DNA from: Chamaecyparis obtusa
Taxonomy: Eukaryota; Streptophyta; Pinopsida; Cupressales; Cupressaceae
Reading direction: 5' to 3'
Assembly (NCBI GenBank): GCA_027943335.1
Contig: BSBK01004085.1
Coordinates: 62,001 to 126,000, forward strand
DNA length: 64,000 nt
Shown here: positions 1 through 11,613 of the stretch, piece after piece
Numbering within the stretch: position 1 is the first letter of the stretch
Layout of the letters: the number at the start of each line of letters is the position of its first letter
Position numbers and translations under genes: made by a program
Notes under the pieces: generated by a model
The model's input: only the letters and a program-made list of their open reading frames with translations
Databases searched by the model: none
Told to the model about the DNA's origin: nothing

Positions 1-718
1 GGCTTGAATGACAATGTGCCAAGCTCATCTCTATGATTCAGTGTGTATGGTTTCTGATCCATTGTGGAAAAATGGGATCAAGCTCAGAAATGATGCCTAT
101 CGCGTTGGTTGCTTGCCAATTTGGATTTGTATGTGCTTTTGAACCAGTGCAAGGATTTATCCCACATGCACAGTGTGAGGGACTTTGGGGACCTTAATAT
201 ATGTAGTCCCATAGAATTAATACCAAAGATGTGAGCAGGCCTTGGGCTCAAGCTCGACTTCGTCCTTGAGCTTGGGTTTAAGATCAGTCTTTGTAGCGAT
301 GATGTTGGAAGATTATGTGATGGTGTCACCGTGTGATCCAGTTGTCAGAATAAACTCAAAATATTCCCTAATGCATAGCAATAAATGTAGGGCACATACC
401 AGGCCCAAAAACCAAATTTTACAGAAAAAAATTTGAGATAGGCAAAATATTATAAAAAAAAAAAATTCAAAATCATACCGCAGAGGTGCAAATTGGGTCG
501 TACAGCTCGATTTGTAAAAAAAATTACCTTGATTTGGGCTTTCACCGAATATGGGCAAGTTTATAGTCAATTTTAACTAAAAAAGCCTCTCAGATGCAAT
601 GTTGAGGTCAGATCTTCTCCAAGATGCTTCTACAACACACCGGTCTTCAAATCTAAGATTTGGACCTTCAACACTTGCACCTTGATCTCTCCAAATAGGC
701 TAATCAAAACTTTCCAAT
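1..718 (-). other. 5' internal leader of a Copia-type element (partial)
   Basis: This stretch lies directly downstream, in minus-strand sense, of the primer-binding site at 719-731, so it should be the leader and possibly the start of gag of an element whose remainder lies left of the window. I see no convincing gag protein in any frame, only short open stretches. Assignment rests on position alone. Confidence 0.35.
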
Positions 719-731
719 GGCTCTGATACCA
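719..731 (-). other. tRNA-iMet primer-binding site
   Basis: On the minus strand the sequence reads TGGTATCAGAGCC, the standard plant initiator-Met primer-binding site. It abuts the LTR end at 732 with no gap, which fixes the minus orientation of the element. Confidence 0.8.
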
Positions 732-1258
732 TGTAAGAATTTTCAAATAGCATAGATTGAACCAAGGATCTAAAGGTTAAATAAAATCACAAGAGAGATG
801 ATATGAATGCAATGATTGATATTGAATTGATCCAATGAATTCCCCTTACATTACATAATAGGCCTCCTTATATAGAAACGATAGTAAGAGAGAATGATAA
901 GGATCGGATAAGCTATCACCTATGCTAGGTGTAATCACATGTCCACCAAATGTGGATTGTCCTCTATTATGCAATGAATTATGTGCAATGGGATTAGGAT
1001 GATAATGTGATAAGAGCACTAAAGGTGGATCTCACACCAAAAGTAGAATTTCTCCTACACAATGTGCTTAATTAAGGTGCAAACTCCTAGGTGTCTCAAT
1101 CACAAAATATTATTCAATGCATTATCCTAAGAAAGATTAAGTTAAGTGTAATTAGGAATATTTAATTACACCAAAATCAGCTATCTTCTATTGACCCTAG
1201 ACTTGACACGATACCAAAAACTACCTACCCAAAAATGAAATTCAAAACATTTTCAACA
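732..1258 (-). repeat. 5' LTR of a minus-strand Copia-type element
   Basis: The plus strand begins TGTAAGAATTTTC next to the primer-binding site. A plausible far end is ...TTTTCAACA at 1258, which would give TG...CA termini and a length of 527 bp. A minus-strand TATA box (CTATATAAGG) lies at about 867-876, placed as expected for U3/R. No second LTR is in the window, so the far boundary is a guess and no target duplication could be tested. Confidence 0.6.
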
Positions 1259-2499
1259 TGGCCTTGATTTCCCTTTTATAATAACAAGATAGAAACAATA
1301 TTTGGGCCATGTACATGTACCATATGTTCATTTAAAAAATAAACAATATGCCAAAGGCATCTTAAAGAAACTAAAAAATAAGAAAAAAAAATCCCATTAA
1401 CAAAGAGAATGTTGAAGCTATAGAAAACATTGGAGAAAGGCTCAAAACTCAAGGAAGATGTTCCACATTTCCAAAAATGCCTTAGGTTGATGTAATAATT
1501 TTTGTAACTGCATGGAATGGAGCACATGCTTGAAAAATGATTAAGTAGCATGAGATTCCAATTTGATGAGCACTTCATTTAATTTCATTTAAAAACTAAA
1601 AGACCCATGTCTAGTTGACATGGAAAAATTGATTCACTAGATGATAAAATTTGAAATGTACACCAAATCTTCATTTTGTTAACTTTACCAAAATTTTGAG
1701 AAACATCAATAGTCAACTAAAGTAGTGATATGGTGACCCTATAGTTGGTTTAGTTTACATGCAATTCAAAAATTGTACCGCTCTTCATTTCATAAGGCAA
1801 AAATGTTATCCATCTTGATGTGGTTAATAGAAACTATGTTTGTGATATTCATCTCTTAGTAATGTGTCATTAGCTACTCTTATTTGAATCAAACCACTCC
1901 CAAGTTTTGAAACATCATCAAGATATGTGCCCAATTTTCTTACTTATTTATTCTTGGGCATTTATATCAGCAAATATGGGGGCTATGATATTCTTGTAGT
2001 CTATCCTTCACTCCAACATATCCTCTAGTTCACCATATTCTTTGAAAAGTGTAGGAATGTATCGTTTGATTATCATTCATGTGTATATTTCATGGGACTC
2101 AAGAAAATAATACACTCATTTAATTATGATCTAAAGATCTATAAAATTTGTTTGGGCTTCTTGTCCCATTTCAAGGATCTCAAACAAAACATGCAAAGAA
2201 TCAATTCTTCTTCCAAAATATTGCAAATAGACCTCACACTCAGCATGATATTTGAAATCTCCCTTTTCCCCAAGCTTGATTGACATGCTTAAGTAGTGGC
2301 CCTATCCTATTTCCCAATAATGAAATAATTAGTTTAGGTTTCATTATATTTTCTCTTGTTTTAATGTCTTCAATTTTATTGGTCAACCATTCTTATCCTT
2401 TTTATTTCTCTTTCACGTTGTGAAGATCTATCTTTAGTTGTGTTCATGCTAGTCTCATTCATCTTACAACATAATGTGGTTCATTATTTGGGTACGGTC
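1259..2499. other. AT-rich DNA, nothing recognised
   Basis: No gene, LTR end, primer-binding site or conserved protein motif could be supported on either strand. Short open frames here look accidental. It is probably decayed repeat sequence, given its surroundings. Confidence 0.5.
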
Positions 2500-3285
2500 C
2501 TATCTGGAAAGTGGTTGTTGTGCTTCCATTCAATTTTTTGCATTGTAATGTATAGATCCTATCTCTTGGTTATGAAGATCTCAATGATTGTTTAGTGTGT
2601 TGTTGCGAGTGAGGCGTGTTTATTTGAGAAAGGAAGATGTGTGTGGTCCACATTTCATTCCTTACCACTGTATAAATGCTTTGGTATGACCTATCTCAAA
2701 TTATTTTAGGTCAACCTAGTTGCTAACATGGGTTGGTATAAGAGAGCGATGATTCTACTCAATGAGCATGATGCTTGTATGTAAGAATTGTGTGAAGTTA
2801 ATACAAATTAGAGAATGAAAGCTTTGTGCATTAATGTGTGTGTGAGTTGGTGCAATCAGTAGAAGATTGTTGTATCATTTATGTGTTGCTAATTGTTAGT
2901 GATAGTGACTTCAATAGTAGATTCATTTTCATTTCTTATATTCTGGAAGTGAGCCTTTTTACTTCGATAGTTAGCCCAATCGGTAGTGAGCCTTACCTGT
3001 AGTGATAAAACTAGCAGTGAGCCCTTGTAAAAATTATCTTAGTTGGTGTCACCTTAACCAGTGCTCTATTCATGATAATTAATTTCTCTAAGGTTTTCCC
3101 ATCTTGGGTTTCCACATAAATTATGATGTTCATGGTGTTTGATGTTTTGTGCTTTCATGTTCATACATGTTATAAGTTTTTGATAGCTTTAAGTGTTCAC
3201 CAAATTAATTAAGGTTAAGTAGATTGTTTGATTATAATTGATACATCCCCCCCCCCCCCCCCCTCTTAGTTATTCAACCTGTTCA
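2500..3285 (+). repeat. Copia-type LTR fragment, plus orientation
   Basis: Near its end it carries a 17-C run (3247-3263) followed by TCTTAGTTATTCAA. This is the reverse complement of the ACTGAGAGGGG(n)TGAATCA signature seen in the LTRs starting at 6306, 11000 and 59804. A second shared block (GGTTTTCCCA...GGGTTTCCACA near 3100) matches the complement of their GTGTGGAAA...AAAACCA block. The left boundary is unknown. It abuts the remnant of the chromovirus A LTR at about 3286. Confidence 0.4.
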
Positions 3286-3388
3286 ATAGTGTTTATGTTC
3301 TTGTAATTTTTTGCTTCTTGCAATTTATTTGTTTATTTCTCTATTGTGCTATGTGTGTTTGGGTTAGTAAGGGGAGTACCCTTCATCA
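3286..3388 (+). repeat. Remnant of the 5' LTR of chromovirus A
   Basis: It aligns with the last ~103 bp of the right LTR. Both end in GGGTTAGTAAGGGGAGTACC followed by CTTCATCA. The upstream part of this LTR is missing, replaced by a Copia-type LTR fragment. Confidence 0.75.
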
Positions 3389-3389
3389 A

Positions 3390-3407
3390 GTCTTATTAGA
3401 GACAAAG
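3390..3407 (+). other. Decayed primer-binding site of chromovirus A
   Basis: TCTTATTAGAGACAAAGT follows the LTR by one base. It resembles the iMet primer site TGGTATTAGAGCCAAAG with about three changes. The assignment rests on its position and on the ATTAGAG core. Confidence 0.5.
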
Positions 3408-3491
3408 TTACTAAGTGTGTAGATAGAACACCGAACATGAGGCATTTTGCACCACGAATGTGGTTTTGGGTGTGAGAGATAAGTGCAAAAA

Positions 3492-4841
3492 ATGCCTCCA
3501 CAAAGGAACCATGGTGGAAGACTTGTGGGTGTGACAAAAGAGTGTTTTAGAGCCCTCTAAAGACAAGTGCAAGCATTACAAGAGGAGATTCATAGAGGAG
3601 ATGACATTAGGGAAAGAGATGAAAATGAGGATGAATATGAAGAAGAGGGAAAATTTTAAGAGGACTGAGAAACAACCAAAGATCCTGGTGAGGCTAGATT
3701 TTTAAGGGTCATTTCCAAGAGTGCAAAGAGACCAAATATTTACATTTCCATAATTTTTGGAAATTTTAATCCAGAAGACTTGATCAATTGAATCAATGAT
3801 GTGGAAGAGTATTTTGAGTATGAATAAGTAGAAGACCCTGAGAGGGTCATATTTTCAAAGGACAAGTTGAAAGGTCATGCAAAAAATTGGTTGAAAGAGG
3901 TTCAATTAGAGAGAAATAGAATAGAGAAGGAGAATATAACAAGATGGGATCAAATGGTGGACAAATTGAAGAGACATTTCATTCATGTTGACTATGAGCT
4001 TGACTTGTTAAAGAAAATGTAAGGATTAAAGAAAGCAAGAAAATGTGTCCAAGAGTATACAAAAGAGTTCTATCAAGTCCTTATCAGAATGGGTCATTAT
4101 GAAACCAACAAGGAGAAGGTTGTCCCTTACATAAATGGGTTGAGGTTGATTATTCAAGAATGGTTGATAATGGTAAGAATGTTTACCATTGAAGATGCAT
4201 ATTAATTTTCTTTGAAGGTGGAAGAAAAACTGAACAAGAAGTTTGAAAGAAAGCAAAATGGAAGAGGTCAATGTGGAAATCCTAGTGGACGGTCTTATGG
4301 AGGCCAAAAAGAAAATTAGAAGAAGAATGATGACTATAGTAGTGGATAGAATTAGAGGGGAAATAATTCCTATCATCCTCACGATCAAAATAATAGATAT
4401 CAAAGAGGAAGAGTAAGAGGGAAAGGACAAGGAAGAGGAGGTTTTTGTGGAACATGTTTCCAATGTGGAGAAGAACATCAATCTTATGAGTGTCACCAAC
4501 ATCAAGGAATGACAAATACAAGACTAGAGGTTCATGCACAAGTTGCACATGTAGATGAGGATGTTTACTCTAAACATTCTGAAGATGTTGAAAGAGGAGA
4601 GGTCCTTGTTACTAAAAGAGCCTTTCTAAATGATGAGAAAGAACTTGAGAAAAGGAAGAATTTATTTCGCACAAGATGTAAGTGTAATAGTACGGTATGC
4701 AATGTCATTATAGATGTTGGTATTACTAATAACTATCATGAGAAATATCTGCTAAAGTTCAAAATTGGGAACTATCATGATGAGGTATTGTGTGATATTA
4801 TGCATATCGATGTTTGTCATATCTTATTAGGGAGACCATGG
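3492..4841 (+). pseudogene. Chromovirus A gag-protease (decayed)
   Basis: A single reading frame runs from ATG at 3492 to 4841 and is broken only by stop codons, with no frameshift. The gag part has the usual retrotransposon gag core (GHAKNWLKEVQ, then a TRWDQMVDKLKRHF segment). A basic G/R-rich stretch follows, then a zinc knuckle CFQCGEEHQSYEC (CX2CX4HX4C) near 4455-4495. The protease follows, ending in CHILLGRPW. Its catalytic motif reads IIDVG where D-S/T-G is expected. At least seven stops are present; several look like CAA to TAA or TGG to TGA/TAG changes. The product is not made, and the ancestral role was capsid formation and polyprotein cleavage. Confidence 0.85.
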
Positions 4842-5020
4842 TAATTTGATCATTGTTTAGTGCATGATGGGTATGCAAATACCTATTCTTTTCCAAGACA
4901 AAGGATGAATTCCAACACAAGATGAAGCCAGTGAAGGAAAAAGAGGAAAAGATATATAGTAATGCGATAATATTTTTAGTTAATGCAAGGAAGTTTTGAG
5001 AAGGCATAAAGAATGAGCAT

Positions 5021-6305
5021 ATGTTTTTTTCTTTAATTCCAAAAGTTGATAAAGAGGAATTAGAAGATGTGCCTATGGAAGTTGTAGATTTGTTCAATGA
5101 GTTTCAAGATATTGTATCTGATAATGTATCTGATGTATTTCCACCGATAAGAAATATTAGTCATCAAAAGGACTTGATTCCTAGAGCCAATTTTCTGAAT
5201 AAGGTAGCACATAGAATGACTTGAGAAGAGAGTGAAGATTTGAACAGACAAGTGTGAGAGTTATTGTAGAAGGGGTTGATTTGGGAGAGTTTGAGTCCAC
5301 ATGTTGTACCAATAGTACTAGCACCAAAGAAAAATTAATAATGGAGGATGTGTACATATTTTTGGGTTATCAATAATATTACTATCAAGTATAGGTTTCC
5401 CTTGCCAAGGATGGGTGACTTATGGATTGTTTGAGTGGAGATGAGTACTTCACAAAGATGGATTTGAAGAGTGGACATCACCAAATATGGATTAGAGAAA
5501 GAGATGAATAGAAAAAAACCTTCAAGACAAAGGAGGGCTTCTATGAGTGGTTAGTCATGCCCTTTGGGCTAACCAATACACTGAGTACATTCATGTGGCT
5601 CATGAATGAGGTATTCAAAGAATTTTTGAGTAAGTTTGTTTTTGTTTACTTGGATGATATTTTGATCTTTGACAAGACTTTGGAAGAGAATATAATGTAT
5701 ATTTATATGGTCTTTGAGAAGTTAAGGGAAGAAAGTTTTTTGATTAACCTGAAGAAGTGAAGTTTTGTGAAGGAGTTAGTATACCTAGGATTTTTAGTTT
5801 GAGTAGATGGTTTTAAAAAAGACCCAGACAAAGTGAAGGCTATCCTTGAATGGCCTACAAAAAGGAGTGCTACTAAGGTAAGATATTTTCATGGTTTTTC
5901 TTAATTTTACATAAAGTTTATCAAAAAATTCAATAGTATATGTCTACCCTTAACTGGAACTATGAGAGGGGATAGAAAAGAGTTTAAGTGGACTATAGGA
6001 GTAGGAAAGAGTTTTGATTTTTTGAAAATAAAATTTATGGCGAAGCTTATTTTGGAACTTCCATATTTTAATAAGGTATTTCAAGTAGACTTTGATGAAA
6101 GTGATAATGCCATTGGAGTTTTTTTAAGTCAATAAGGTAAACCCATTGTTTATTTTAGTGAGAAGTTGAATGATGCCAAAATAAAATATTGTGTTTATGA
6201 TCAAGAGTTTTATGCTATAGTTAAAGAATTGAGGAAGTGGGGACATTATCTTATTCCTAAAGATTTTGTTTTATTTACTGATCATCAAGATTTACAATAT
6301 TTAAA
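5021..6305 (+). pseudogene. Chromovirus A RT-RNase H, first part
   Basis: Reverse transcriptase motifs are visible in order: the SPHVVPIVLAPKK block (near 5290-5335), INNITIKYRFPLPRM, MPFGLTNTLSTF at 5557, and the catalytic FVYLDDILIF (near 5640-5670). RNase H follows with VYFSEKLNDAK and LFTDHQDLQYLN, ending at the Copia insertion. A one-base loss near 5410 shifts the frame, and at least six stops interrupt it. The domain resumes at 39944. Confidence 0.85.
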
Positions 6306-7684
6306 TGTTAGAATCAAGGCAACACATAACTGAGAGGGGAGTTGAATCAATTGTGTCCAAAAACCAAAACTTTATGCAAACTTAAACCCTTAATCTCATA
6401 TTTGAAAGTTAAAGCATGTAAGTACTGATCCACAAAACACATGAATACATAATATTAATATTTTTTGTGTGGAAAACTCTATTAGGGGAAAAACCATGGT
6501 GGGGATCAAGCCCACAAGATAATGTACTTAGTTAAAAGTACTTTACCCTATTAGGAGTATTATAAAGGGGAATTCACATGCATTCAAGAAAACTACTCAA
6601 ATACAACTAAGGGAAATGGCCTAGAGAATTACAACAAGGGCTTCAACAATCTACCAATTTATGAAATGACTGATAGCATCTCCAACATGCCAATACATCT
6701 CTAATTAAGTACAATAAATCTTTGCCTAAATTATAGATTCCACTCATACCTCTTCACACTTTCATTAATACATCATCCATGCACTCTCTCATTCCTTCAC
6801 ATTTACAAATGATTACATCTTTTTATACATTTCATCAACCTTGTGAAAATAAATAAGGTCAGCTCAACCTAAATACCTAATTACAAAATATTTGATCATT
6901 ATAGCTCAAATTTGAATGTGATCCATTGAATGTTGTCTAATACATAGCAATGATCCATAAGAAAATCCTCAAACATGAAACAACTCCAGAAATCACGCCA
7001 CAATCCTTTGCAACACGTTACACCAACCATGTCAATCAAGAAAAATAAGAACACTAGCACGCTACAAGAGCATTATCCAAACTGGTCACACCAATGAATG
7101 TGATCCAGAAACACAAATGGAACATGATCATAAGACATCAAAAAGACACATTGAATAGCTCATAAACACAAGCAACACCTCTATCTCATAATTCATAATC
7201 ATCTATGCACTATATACTAGAATAATAAACAATAAATATTGTCACTCCGAAAATATAGCTTGCGATCCTCAAATAAATGAACCAATCATGTCAAGGACAC
7301 AAATAAAAGTCCTAAACATGCCATGTCCTTCACATCACAAAATAATATCACACCAATCCACACTAATCCAAATAATGTCACATTGTCTCTTTCTGAACGC
7401 TTCTTGAACATCAAAATACTAGTCTCTAATAATTCAACCATAACTAGCTCAAATCTCACCGTGAGCCTCTATAACTTGACATAGATAAATTATAGACACA
7501 TACAAGAACTTCTTTACCTTTTCATCATCAAATATTTAATACATTAATCATACCAATACTGAACATTCCTAAAACATCTCTATAATACTATCATAACAAA
7601 GAGATATATTGACATCAATGACAATGCATTTATCAAATATGTGATAGTGATCTTTGAAGTACATATTTGCACAATATCAAAAAA
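6306..7684 (-). repeat. 3' LTR of the Copia element
   Basis: It starts TGTTAGAATCAAGGC on the plus strand and ends at CACAATATCAAAAAA. The sister LTR ends CACAATATCCCAACA at 39938, so the terminal CA has mutated here. The signature ACTGAGAGGGG...TGAATCA begins at about 6329. It aligns with 11000-11613 and, across the L insertion, with 38404-39938. Confidence 0.85.
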
Positions 7685-8049
7685 TCTATCCCTTTGGAAT
7701 TGATGGTAACATATGATGTGAAAAATCAAATTAATGCACAAAGAAACATACTATCAATAATATTCATAATATATCTCTCCCAAATCTTCTGCAACAAAGA
7801 ACAATCTCTCTGTCAAGGTTTTACATAATTTTTCACATGGCTATCCCTCCCCCTTTGAAATCAATGAAAAATTCATGTATATGCACTAATTCAAAGAAGC
7901 TAAAAATAATTGTATATCTCTCATAAAATTGAAGAACATACATCATAAGACAAACTACTCCCCCTAAGTAGCAGCCACCAAAAACATCAATCCAAATGAA
8001 AAGTAGTCTCTATAATAGTATTGGATGGATGCATCTCAATGCATCTCTA
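7685..8049 (-). other. Copia polypurine tract and 3' non-coding region
   Basis: Next to the LTR the minus strand reads CCAAAGGGATAGA, a decayed polypurine tract. Further A/G-rich stretches (AAAGGGGGAGGGAT near 7850 and TTAGGGGGAGTAG near 7960) also lie between the end of RNase H and the LTR. There is no gene. Confidence 0.55.
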
Positions 8050-9560
8050 GCTCTAATTAGGAGGGGAAATTACCCCGAGCTTACCTCAAAGATTCTCAAA
8101 AGTATTGTTCGGCAAGGGCTTTGTGAAGATATTTGTAATTTTTTCTTTAGTAGATACATATTCCATGTTGACTTCCTTTTCACTCACTTTATCCTTCAAG
8201 AAATGATAATTAATATATATATGCTTTTTTTTAATTAAGCATTGGATTCTTTGAAATATTGATTGCACTTGAGTTATCATAGTAAATAACAATAGGCTCA
8301 TTGATACTTACTCTAAGATCTTTCAACATTTATTTCATCCATACCACTTGTGTGCAATTAATAGCAACAACATATTCAACTTTAGTAGTAGATTGAGAAA
8401 CACAATTTTTCTTTTTACTTTCCCATGTAACTAACCTCTTCCTCAAGAAGAATGGACCACCATTTGTACTCTTTCTATCATCCACATTACCTTCCCAATC
8501 AACATTGGTGAAAGCCACTCAATGTGAAATCATTATCTCTAGGATACTATAGACCATAGTTAGTTGTCCCTTTCAAATATCTAAAGATTCTTTTCACTGC
8601 AACAACATGAGATTCCTTTGGTTCTAACTGAAATCTGGCAACAATGCAAATTTCATTCATAATATCAAGCCTAGTTTGTGTCAAGTATAGCAATCCACTG
8701 ATCATTTATTTGTATCTAGTTTTATTTGCACTAGGTGAATCATCAATTTTAGTCAACTTGTAACCAGTCACCATAGGAGTACCAACATGTTTGGAGTCAT
8801 CCATTCCAAACTTCTTCAACAATTCCTTCACATATTTAGACTAAGACATGAAAATCCCTTTTTCTGATTGAGTAACTTGTAAACTAAGAAATAATTTCAT
8901 CTCATCGACCATATATGTTTGAAACTCATTCTACATCTCATTAGCAAATGCTTTACTCAACTTGTCGTCACCACCAAAAATGATATCATCAACAAAGACT
9001 TGAACAATCAAGATGTTTTCATGATCAACTTTGAAATATAAATTAATATCAGTGGTACCTTTGTTGAAACCAAGTCTAAGAAGATATTTATCCAATCTTT
9101 CATACCATGCTCTAGGGGCTTATTTAAATCCATATAGTAATTTCTTCAATTGATGCACCATGTCTTTCTGATCTTTCAAAGGAAATCTACCAGACTTCTC
9201 AACATAAACTTCCTCTTCCAACTCACTATTAAAAAATGAAGACTTAACATCCATTTGATATACTTTGAAATATTTGTAAGAAGCATATGCAAGAAATAGT
9301 CTAAAATATTCAATTCTAGCAACAGGAGAAAAATATCCTCAAAATCTATACCTTCCATTTGTGAGTACCCTTTGCAAATGAGTCTATATTTTTTCCTTAC
9401 AACTTCACCATCTTCGTTCATATTATTTCTAAACACCCATTTAGTATTGATCACATTCTTGTTCAAAGGTCTAGGAACAAGAATCTATGTATTATTTTTC
9501 TCAATCTGATCTAGCTCGTCTTCCATATCTTTCACCCATGATTCGTCAAAATATGTTTCA
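8050..9560 (-). pseudogene. Copia RT-RNase H (decayed)
   Basis: Read from 9560 downward, the RT opens with NTKWVFRNNMNEDGEVVRKK and KYRLICKGYSQMEGIDF. It continues to the Copia active site VFVDDIIFG (near 8975-9005) and a GMDDSKHVGTPM block. RNase H shows DRKSTNGGPFFL, STTKVEYVVAI and, near the C-terminus, MEYVSTKEKITNIFTKPLP. Stops and small frameshifts occur throughout, so no functional polyprotein is possible. Confidence 0.85.
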
Positions 9561-9860
9561 TTTATATTCTTTGGTTCAATCTTTGAAATCAAAAAAATCT
9601 ATTCTCTATTTTGAGCTAACATTCTTCTAGTTAGAACAACTTTTTGTCACTTATTATCGGATTCTCATATTCATTCTTACATACCTAAGAACTTTAGGAT
9701 TTGCATGAATACTTGATTCTTGATCTTATTCTTCATTCACCAGTTCATCCTCATCATCATGAATTCTAGGAACAATTTGCAACTAGTTTTGTGATGGAGT
9801 TTGTTTTCCCTGATTTGTATTGATATCCTCATCATCTGAATCATCCTCACATGATTTTTC

Positions 9861-10935
9861 TTATCTCTGATTACTTCCATCAACTCCAACATTAACACCT
9901 TCAACAATCATTCTTAATTGCTTGTTATAACATTTGTATGATTTACTATTAGTATAATAACCAACAAAGATACCTCCATTACTCCTAGGATCAAACTTAC
10001 CTAAGTATTTATCTCTCTTAATATAGCATTTGATTCCAAAAATTCTAAAGTATTTTTTAGTAGGAGTATTACCATACCAAAGGTCATAAGGGGTCTTACC
10101 AATTCCATGCTTTATTTGTACCCAATTCAACATGTATACAATGCTCCTAACTTCCTATCTCTAATAGATCTATAGAACATATCCTTCAATCATTATAGTT
10201 CTAGTAGTGTCTAGGATAGTTTGATTTCTTCTTTCCACAATACCATTTTTTTGTGGAGTCCTCGGAGCATATGTTTGTCTTCTTATCCCATGCTCTTCAC
10301 AAAAAGTATTAAATTCACTAGATGTGAATTCATCACCTCAGTTAGATCTCATACATTTCAACTTCAGACCTATTTTTGTCTCAACCATAGCCTTAAATAT
10401 TTTTAACTTGTCAAATGCTTCAGATTTTTCATTTAGAAAAGTTACCCACATCATTCTTGAGTAGTCATCAACAAATGGTATGAAATACCTTTCACCATAA
10501 TAACTCTTAGTTCTAGATGGACCAAATAAATTAGTATGTACAAGATCTAACAAACCATTTGAAGAATATGTTTTTCTCTTGAATGTAGATCTAGTTTTCT
10601 TACCCATCTAACATTCCTTACACATAGTATTAGTAGGCTTCATCAATTTAGGTAGATCTCTAACTACTCTAGTAGAACTAGATATTCACAATGTTATCAA
10701 AATTTACATGACACAACCTCTTATGCCATAGCCAAAACTCATCAATTTGAAAAATCAAACATCTTCTTTTAGTACTATTCAAATGAAAAAAAATATCTTT
10801 AGTCTTTGTTCTTGATGTAATTTCAATACCTGAACTTCTAATGATTTTGCACTTTCCATCCTTGAACCGTAGATCAAATCCCTTGTCAACTAGCTATCCT
10901 ACACTCAATATAATATGCTTCAGCCCTTCTTAAAA
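9861..10935 (-). pseudogene. Copia integrase (decayed)
   Basis: From 10935 downward the frame begins in the end of the protease region (EGLKHIILSVG). It continues through the GAG-pre-integrase segment (DESWLWHKRLCHVNFDNI...CKEC), which holds the HHCC zinc site. The core follows with D in LVHTNLFGP, D in FVDDYSRMMW and E in TPQKNGIVERRN, that is the D-D-E triad. The C-terminal part (DLWYGNTPTKKYFRIFG, FVGYYTNSKSYKCYN) runs to 9861. At least four stops interrupt it. Confidence 0.85.
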
Positions 10936-10999
10936 TTTGTCATCCTAGATCTCTTCAAGCAATTAGGCTTCCTAAATAGGACTTAGCTCTTATGGTAAT
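10936..10999 (-). other. Copia primer-site region and gag deletion scar
   Basis: Just inside the 5' LTR the minus strand reads TTACCATAAGAGC, a decayed relative of the iMet primer site TGGTATCAGAGC. About 60 bp later the sequence is already in the late protease region (EGLKH...LSVG). All of gag and most of the protease have therefore been removed by an internal deletion. Confidence 0.6.
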
Positions 11000-11613
11000 T
11001 GTTAGAATCAAGACAAAACACAACTGAGAGGGGGGGTGAATCAGGTATATCCAAAAACTAAAACTTTATGCAAACTTAAACCCTTAATCTTAGATTTGAA
11101 AATTAAATCATGTAAGCATTGATCCACAAAACACATGAACACATAACACCAATATTTTTTGTGTGGAAATCCTATTAGTGGAAAAACCATAGTGGGGATC
11201 AAACCCACAAAATGATGTACTTAGTTAAAAGTACTTTGCCCCTGTTAGGAGTATTACAAAGGGGAATGCCCATGCATTCAGGTACACTATCTAGAGCTCA
11301 ATGCTCAAATAAAACTGAGAGAAACAACACAAAGAATTACAAGGGCTACAACCTTGAATGGACAATAATCTACCAAATTATGAACTGGCTGATAGTATCT
11401 CCAACATGCTAATACAACTCTAATTAAGCACAACAAATATCTACCTCAACTGCAGATTCCACTCATACCTCTTCACACAATCGTCAATACATCATCCACA
11501 CACTCTCTCATTCCTTGGCATTTACAAATGATTACATATTTTAATAATTTTCATCAACCTTGTGAAACTAAACAAGGTTAGCTCAACCTAAACACTTAAT
11601 TACAAAATATTTT
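11000..11613 (-). repeat. 5' LTR of the Copia element, part 1
   Basis: It starts TGTTAGAATCAAGAC and aligns with 6306 to about 6895. Alignment stops abruptly at ACAAAATATTTT, where element L begins with TGTTGAG. The continuation is at 38404. Confidence 0.9.

Noticed and set aside
242..570. Overlapping short open frames on both strands near the left end
   Set aside because: Low complexity, no domain, and they overlap the leader of a Copia element. Treated as chance.
3247..3263. Poly-C run as a sequencing artefact
   Set aside because: The same G/C-run signature occurs in three other LTRs here, so it is a real LTR feature, though its exact length may be unreliable.
4026..4548. Minus-strand open frames of 159 and 88 codons
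   Set aside because: Antisense to the chromovirus A gag and zinc knuckle. The plus frame has the recognisable motifs.
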